Source: Isoptericola chiayiensis
GTDB lineage: Bacteria > Actinomycetota > Actinomycetes > Actinomycetales > Cellulomonadaceae
NCBI RefSeq assembly: GCF_013149805.1
Contig: NZ_JABEZT010000005.1
Coordinates: forward strand, 148,420-212,419
Reading direction: 5' to 3'
DNA length: 64,000 nt
The position numbers and the translations under genes were made by a program. Shown piece after piece: positions 59,911 through 64,000 of this stretch (position 1 is its first letter; the number at the start of each line of letters is the position of its first letter). The notes beneath the pieces were generated by a model, which was not told the DNA's origin, ran no database searches, and saw only the letters and a program-made list of their open reading frames with translations.

Positions 59911-61502
59911 CGGCGCACCACCGGGTGCTCGTCGTCGACGACACCGCAGCGCACCGCTACCTCATGGTCTCCTGGCTGCGCACCGCCGGCTACGAGGTCC
60001 TCGAGGCCGCCACGGGCGCCGAGGCGCTCGACCGCGCGACGGCCGACACGGGCGTCGTCGTGCTCGACGTCAACCTCCCGGACCTGTCCGGGCGGGAGGT
60101 CTGTCGACGCCTCAAGGACGACGACGCCACCCGGCACGTCCCCGTGCTGCACGTGTCGGCGACGTCGATCGACGCCGCCGCCCGCACCGCCGGGCTGGAG
60201 GGCGGCGCCGACGCCTACCTGCCGGAGCCCCTGGACCGAGACGAGTTCCTCGCCACCGTGCGGTCCCTGTGCCGCGGTCACGACGAACGGCGGGCCAGCG
60301 CGCGCGAGGCCCGCCTGTACGAGGCGATGAACACGGCCCTCGTGCCCCTGCACGGCGCCCGGTCCGCCGAGGAGGCGGTCGGACTCGCCGCCCGCGGGGC
60401 GACCACCGTCCTGGCACGTCCCGCCATCGCGATGATCGTCGTCGACCCGACGACCGTGCTGCGTGCGGTCTGCACCGACCCCGGTTCGCCCCTGGTGCGG
60501 GGCAGCGGGGAGAGCCCCGTCCTGCCGCCGAGCCACCAGGATGCGGCGCTCGTCCCGCGCGACGCGCTGCCGGAGCCGTGGCGTCCGCTGCTCGAGCGGG
60601 CCGGGGTCGCGCCGTGCGACTGGTGGACGTCCTGGCTGCGGGACGAGCAGGGGCAGCTCGTCGGTGGGCTGGGCGTCCAGGTCCGGGACCCCTCCCACGC
60701 CCCGTCGGCGACCGAGCGCGAGATCATCCGACGCTTCACCGAGGCGTCCGCGGTCGCGCTGTCCAACCTGCGCACCTTCGCCGAGGAGCGCAGGATCACG
60801 GTGGCCCTCCAGGAGGCCCTCCTGCCCCAGGACCTGACGGTTCGGCCCGGCGTCGACGTGGCCGCCTGCTACGAGGCGTCCGACGAACGGCTCGACGTCG
60901 GCGGCGACTTCTATGACGCGTTCGACCTGCCGGACGGTCGGGTGGCCGTCGTGATCGGTGACGTCCAGGGCCACTCGCTCCGCGCCGCGACGGTCATGGG
61001 CGAGGTCCGCATCACGCTGCGCGCCTACCTGCGCGAGGGGCACACCGCGGCGCGGGCGCTGGACCTGCTGAACGAGATGCTGCGCACCGACCACCCCGAG
61101 ATGGCCACCCTGTGCCTCTGCGTCATCGACCCGGTCACCGGGCAGGCGGAGCTGAGCGACGCCGGCCATCTGCCCACGATCCTGGTCCGCACGGACGGCA
61201 CCACCCGCGCCCTGAAGGCGCCGTCCCGTCTCCTCGGCCTGCTGAGCAGCCCGGACGTCCGCGAACCGTACCGCGAGCGCCTGGAGACCGGTGATCTGCT
61301 GGTCCTCGTCACCGACGGCCTCGTCGAACGACGCGGGTCGACGCTGCGCGAGGGGATCGACCGCCTGACCGAGGTCGCGCGCTCGTTCGCGGGGGCGGCT
61401 CCCGACGACGTGTGCCAGGGGCTGCTGAAGGCGTTCGACGGCGACGGCGAGGACGACGTGGCGGTCGTCGTCGTGCGCCGGACGGAGGCAGCACCGGCCT
61501 GA
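59907..61502 (+). CDS. REC-GAF-PP2C (RsbU-like) response-regulator phosphatase
   Basis: 531 residues, ATGA-coupled. Receiver domain at 5-120 with Asp in VVVLDVNLPDLSG, but the conserved Lys position reads YLPEPLD (Glu instead of Lys), so signalling may differ. A GAF domain (~140-300) follows, then SpoIIE-type PP2C: DVGGDFYDAFDLPDG, IGDVQGHSLRAATVM, SDAGHLPTIL and LVTDGLVERRG. It should dephosphorylate an anti-sigma antagonist (RsbV-like) protein, none of which is encoded here. Last gene of the operon. Confidence 0.92.
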   Translation: MTAHHRVLVVDDTAAHRYLMVSWLRTAGYEVLEAATGAEALDRATADTGVVVLDVNLPDLSGREVCRRLKDDDATRHVPVLHVSATSIDAAARTAGLEGGADAYLPEPLDRDEFLATVRSLCRGHDERRASAREARLYEAMNTALVPLHGARSAEEAVGLAARGATTVLARPAIAMIVVDPTTVLRAVCTDPGSPLVRGSGESPVLPPSHQDAALVPRDALPEPWRPLLERAGVAPCDWWTSWLRDEQGQLVGGLGVQVRDPSHAPSATEREIIRRFTEASAVALSNLRTFAEERRITVALQEALLPQDLTVRPGVDVAACYEASDERLDVGGDFYDAFDLPDGRVAVVIGDVQGHSLRAATVMGEVRITLRAYLREGHTAARALDLLNEMLRTDHPEMATLCLCVIDPVTGQAELSDAGHLPTILVRTDGTTRALKAPSRLLGLLSSPDVREPYRERLETGDLLVLVTDGLVERRGSTLREGIDRLTEVARSFAGAAPDDVCQGLLKAFDGDGEDDVAVVVVRRTEAAPA

Positions 61503-61553
61503 GGGCGGCGGACGCGGGTGGAGGCACGGGTCCCGGGCCAGTACCTTCGTCGC

Positions 61554-62666
61554 ATGCCAGGCCTCGACCCCCGGGCCGTCCTCGCCGGACGCCCCACGGC
61601 CCGACCCCCGCTCGGTGTGGTGGTCACTGTCGCCGTCTCCTCCGTCTGCCTGTTCGTGGCGCTGGTGCTCCTGCTGCACGACGGCGCCACGGGCGTGGCC
61701 ACGGCCGTGCTGCTCGCGCTCGTCCCGCTGCCCCTGCTGCTCGCCGGCGTGCTCGCCCTCGACCGGCTCGAGCCGGAGCCGCCCGACGCCCTCGTGGCCG
61801 CGTTCGGCTGGGGTGCGGGCGTGGCGGTGCTGATCGCCACCATCGTGAACTCCGCCGGCCTGGACCTGGTGTGGCGTCCCCTGCTCGGCGACGAGCTCGG
61901 CCTGTACGCCACGGCGGCGATCACCGCACCGGTCGTGGAGGAGCTCGCCAAGGGCACGGTGCTGGTCGGCCTGCTGTGGTTCCGCCGCCACGAGCTCAAC
62001 GGGCCCACCGACGGGATCATCTACGGCTCGATGGTCGCGCTCGGCTTCGCGACGGTCGAGAACATCAGCTACTACGCGTTCGCCGCCGACGGCGTGCTGG
62101 CCTGGACGTTCGTGATGCGCGGCCTCCTCTCACCGCTGCTGCACCCGCTGTGCACGTCCCTGGTGGGGATCGGCGTCGCCACCGCGGCGCTGCGACCCCG
62201 CGGCCGCCGCGTGCTGCCGGTGGTCCTCGGGTTCGTCGGCGCGATCGGCGTGCACGCGGCCTGGAACGCCTCCACGGCGGGTGGCCTCGAGGGGCTGGCC
62301 GCGGCCTACACGCTCGGTCTCGGCGTCCTCGTGGCGCTGGCGGTGGTGCTGCACCGCGACCGGCGTCGCATCGTCGGCCTCGTCCAGGAGCACCTGCCCC
62401 GGTACGCCGCCGTCGGCGTCGTCGGGCCGGGTGACGTGCGCATGCTGTCCTCGCTCCAGGCACGACGGCGGGCCCGCGAGCGCCTGCGCGTCACCCTGGG
62501 CCGTGGCCCTGCCCGGGCGATGGCGGACTACCAGCAGGCCGCGACGGAGCTGGCGATGCTGCACCGCCGCCACGGCCTGGGCCTGGTGCCCGACGACGAG
62601 TTCCAGGCCCGGCGCGACCCGCTGCTGCTGCTCATGGGGCACGCGCGGGTCGCGTTCACCCGCTGA
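61554..62666 (+). CDS. PrsW-family intramembrane metalloprotease
   Basis: 370 residues from the ATG at 61554 (a GTG at 61518 is possible; neither has a clear ribosome site). Eight or so membrane helices, with the conserved EE motif in APVVEELAKG, DGIIYGSMVALGFATVEN and HAAWNAS. PrsW in B. subtilis cleaves anti-sigma-W RsiW. A cytoplasmic tail of ~110 residues carries RRRARERLRVTLGRGP. Its place after the stressosome operon suggests a role in stress signalling, but the gene starts 51 nt later with its own possible promoter. Confidence 0.88.
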   Translation: MPGLDPRAVLAGRPTARPPLGVVVTVAVSSVCLFVALVLLLHDGATGVATAVLLALVPLPLLLAGVLALDRLEPEPPDALVAAFGWGAGVAVLIATIVNSAGLDLVWRPLLGDELGLYATAAITAPVVEELAKGTVLVGLLWFRRHELNGPTDGIIYGSMVALGFATVENISYYAFAADGVLAWTFVMRGLLSPLLHPLCTSLVGIGVATAALRPRGRRVLPVVLGFVGAIGVHAAWNASTAGGLEGLAAAYTLGLGVLVALAVVLHRDRRRIVGLVQEHLPRYAAVGVVGPGDVRMLSSLQARRRARERLRVTLGRGPARAMADYQQAATELAMLHRRHGLGLVPDDEFQARRDPLLLLMGHARVAFTR

Positions 62667-62690
62667 GGCGGAGCCGATAGGTTGGCGCCC

Positions 62691-63485
62691 ATGGTGGCCA
62701 TGCTCCCCGCCGAACGCCGGTCCGCTCTGCTCGACCATGTGGCGACCCACGGGTCCGCGCGCGTCGTCGACCTCGCGTCCGCGCTCGGCGTCTCACGGAT
62801 GACGGTGCGCCGCGACATCGACGAGCTGGCCGAGCAGGGACTGCTGCTCAAGGTCCACGGCGGCGCCATGGCGATCGACGGTGACACCTCCCGGCCCGCG
62901 GCGACGGGGTGGGCTGCCCAGGAGGCCGAGAAGGAGGCGATCGCCCGGGCGGCCGCCTCGCTGGTCGAACCCGGCATGTCCGTCGGGCTGTCCGGCGGCT
63001 CGACGGCCTGGCACGTGGCCCATCGACTCCGCACGATCCCGGACGTCACCGTGGTCACCAACTCCCTGCCGGTGGCCGAGCTGTTCGACGACGAGGCGCT
63101 GGTCGTCGAGGCGCGCTCCGCACATGTCGTGCTCACCGGCGGGGTGCGTACGCCCGCGCGGGCGCTGGTCGGGCCCGTGGCCGTGCGCACCCTCGAGGTG
63201 CTGCACTGCGACGTCGTGTTCGTCGGGGTCCACGGTCTCGACCCGCGTGCCGGTCTGACCACCCCGAACCTGCTCGAGGCGGAGACGAACCGGGCGCTGC
63301 TCGCGGCCGGCGAGCGCGCCGTCGTCGTGGCGGACCACTCGAAGTGGCACACCGTCAGTCTCACGACGGTCGCGGACCTCGATGCGGCGGACGTCGTGAT
63401 CAGCGATGCCGGGCTGGCACCCGAGGCCGTCGCCGAGATCGAGCAGCACGGCCCGGAGGTGGTCGTCGCACCGCCGCCTGAGTGA
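62691..63485 (+). CDS. DeoR-family transcriptional regulator
   Basis: 264 residues from the ATG at 62691 (ATG at 62700 also possible). HTH at the N-terminus (ERRSALLDHVATHGSARVVDLASALGVSRMTVRRDIDELAEQGLLLKVHGGA) and a C-terminal sugar-phosphate sensor domain (VGLSGGSTAWHVAHRL, DVVFVGVHGLDPRAGLTTPN, ADHSKWHTVSLTTVADLDAADVVISD). DeoR proteins repress sugar-phosphate pathways. Target genes are not adjacent within the window. Confidence 0.93.
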   Translation: MVAMLPAERRSALLDHVATHGSARVVDLASALGVSRMTVRRDIDELAEQGLLLKVHGGAMAIDGDTSRPAATGWAAQEAEKEAIARAAASLVEPGMSVGLSGGSTAWHVAHRLRTIPDVTVVTNSLPVAELFDDEALVVEARSAHVVLTGGVRTPARALVGPVAVRTLEVLHCDVVFVGVHGLDPRAGLTTPNLLEAETNRALLAAGERAVVVADHSKWHTVSLTTVADLDAADVVISDAGLAPEAVAEIEQHGPEVVVAPPPE

Positions 63486-63489
63486 CGAG

Positions 63490-64000
63490 TCAGGTCGCGG
63501 TGCTGCCCCGGTCCACGACCGTGAACGGTACGGTGATCTGCTCGACCGGCTGGTCCGCGGCGGCCGGTGCGGCGATCTGCCGCTCGAGGACCGCGAGCGC
63601 CCGGTCCACGAGCCGGCCGCGGTCGGGGGCGACCGTGGACAGGGACGGGACCGTCCAGCGGCCCGCGGCGATGTCGTCGATACCGATCACGGCGACGTCG
63701 TCAGGTACACGGCGTCCTGCGGCGGCGAGTCGGTGCAGCACACCGAGCGCGACGGAGTCGTTGGCACAGACGACGGCGTCGAAGTCGGCGCCCGTGGCGA
63801 TCAGGCGGTCCAGTGCCGCGTCCCCTTCGGCCGGCGTGAACGCCTCGACGGCCGCCACCAGCTGCGGGTCCGGCTCGATGCCGTGGTCGAGCAGGGCGTC
63901 GACGTAGCCCTCGTACCTCCGGTTGGCGGCGTCGGAGGGAGCGGCCGATCGACGACCGACCATCGCGACACGGCGTCGCCCGCCACGCAGGACGTGCTCC
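63490..64000 (-). CDS. LacI-family regulator, N-terminus cut by window edge
   Basis: 170 visible codons of the C-terminal effector domain, open to the right edge. Recognisable features: ADFDAVVCANDSVALGVLHRLAAAGRRVPDDVAVIGIDDI, then the C-terminal LSTVAPDRGRLVDRALAVLERQI. The stop is 4 nt from the convergent DeoR gene stop. The DNA-binding domain and function lie outside. Confidence 0.88.
   Translation of the reverse strand, partial: EHVLRGGRRRVAMVGRRSAAPSDAANRRYEGYVDALLDHGIEPDPQLVAAVEAFTPAEGDAALDRLIATGADFDAVVCANDSVALGVLHRLAAAGRRVPDDVAVIGIDDIAAGRWTVPSLSTVAPDRGRLVDRALAVLERQIAAPAAADQPVEQITVPFTVVDRGSTAT

Noticed and set aside
1-64000. tRNA, rRNA, prophage, insertion sequence or integrase
   Set aside because: Looked for cloverleaf-like segments in gaps and for transposase or integrase motifs in frames; none seen by eye. 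A tRNAscan or IS search would be decisive.

Overview
The window is a high-GC (roughly 70-75 %) bacterial chromosome segment with GTG starts, many 4-nt ATGA/GTGA stop-start overlaps and short intergenic gaps. The gene families (HspR/HAIR-controlled dnaK-grpE-dnaJ-hspR, DosS/DosR with a DoxX partner, LPXTG surface protein, LacI-controlled sugar ABC transporters, PL9 pectate lyase, GH3 glucosidase) point to a free-living, polysaccharide-degrading actinobacterium, most likely Micrococcales (Cellulomonas/Cellulosimicrobium/Isoptericola-like). This is inferred from gene content; no rRNA, tRNA, CRISPR array, phage gene or transposase was seen. Genes at both edges are cut: a pectate lyase at the left and a LacI-type regulator at the right.

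Layout. 0-5.6 kb: secreted pectate lyase, sirtuin, FAD-dependent phytoene-dehydrogenase-like oxidoreductase. 5.7-9.3 kb: sensor kinase, response regulator and DUF4097 protein (LiaSR-like envelope-stress set) plus tadA. 9.5-12 kb: LPXTG wall protein and upp. 12-17 kb: a 1,356-residue protein joining an ECF sigma factor, a zinc-finger anti-sigma motif, hydrophobic segments and a large probably extracytoplasmic tail; divergent to it, a degenerate GGDEF protein. 17-22 kb: DUF1540 protein, then hspR-dnaJ-grpE-dnaK behind two HAIR operators. 22-28 kb: housekeeping and lipid genes, including an unusual protein with four cold-shock domains. 28.5-30.5 kb: ECF sigma factor with a coupled membrane partner. 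30.5-34.6 kb: DosRS oxygen/redox regulon (USP, DosS, DosR, DoxX) with candidate DosR boxes. 34.6-41.3 kb: membrane metallopeptidase, M19 dipeptidase, SulP transporter, MerR regulator, small genes. 41.3-48.3 kb: sugar cassette (GH3, two permeases, binding protein, LacI regulator) bounded on both sides by one family of 20-bp repeats. 48.6-53.9 kb: OmpR/EnvZ-type two-component system, a phosphotransferase, and two paralogous exported proteins made of Ser-Ala-Gln/Arg triplets, each preceded by the same operator architecture. 54-61.5 kb: pgi, then a six-gene translationally coupled stressosome operon (RsbR, RsbS, RsbT, kinase-phosphatase fusion, hybrid kinase, REC-GAF-PP2C). 61.5-64 kb: PrsW-like protease, DeoR regulator, LacI regulator fragment.

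Two things stand out. First, several intergenic regions hold short repeats with an almost exact 20-bp period, often with a forward block facing a reverse block. Their sequence differs from locus to locus, except that the two arrays around the sugar cassette share one family and supply the stop codons of the bordering genes. Second, signalling is unusually dense: a sigma/anti-sigma fusion, a stressosome without a linked sigma factor, three two-component systems, and a DosR circuit whose boxes can be read from the sequence.

No gene-free stretch exceeds 300 bases. The longest are 2867-3159 (operator-like palindrome plus repeat array), 28258-28554 (inverted short repeats), 48325-48568 (20-bp array) and 39824-40043 (a 28-bp palindrome; nothing else recognised).
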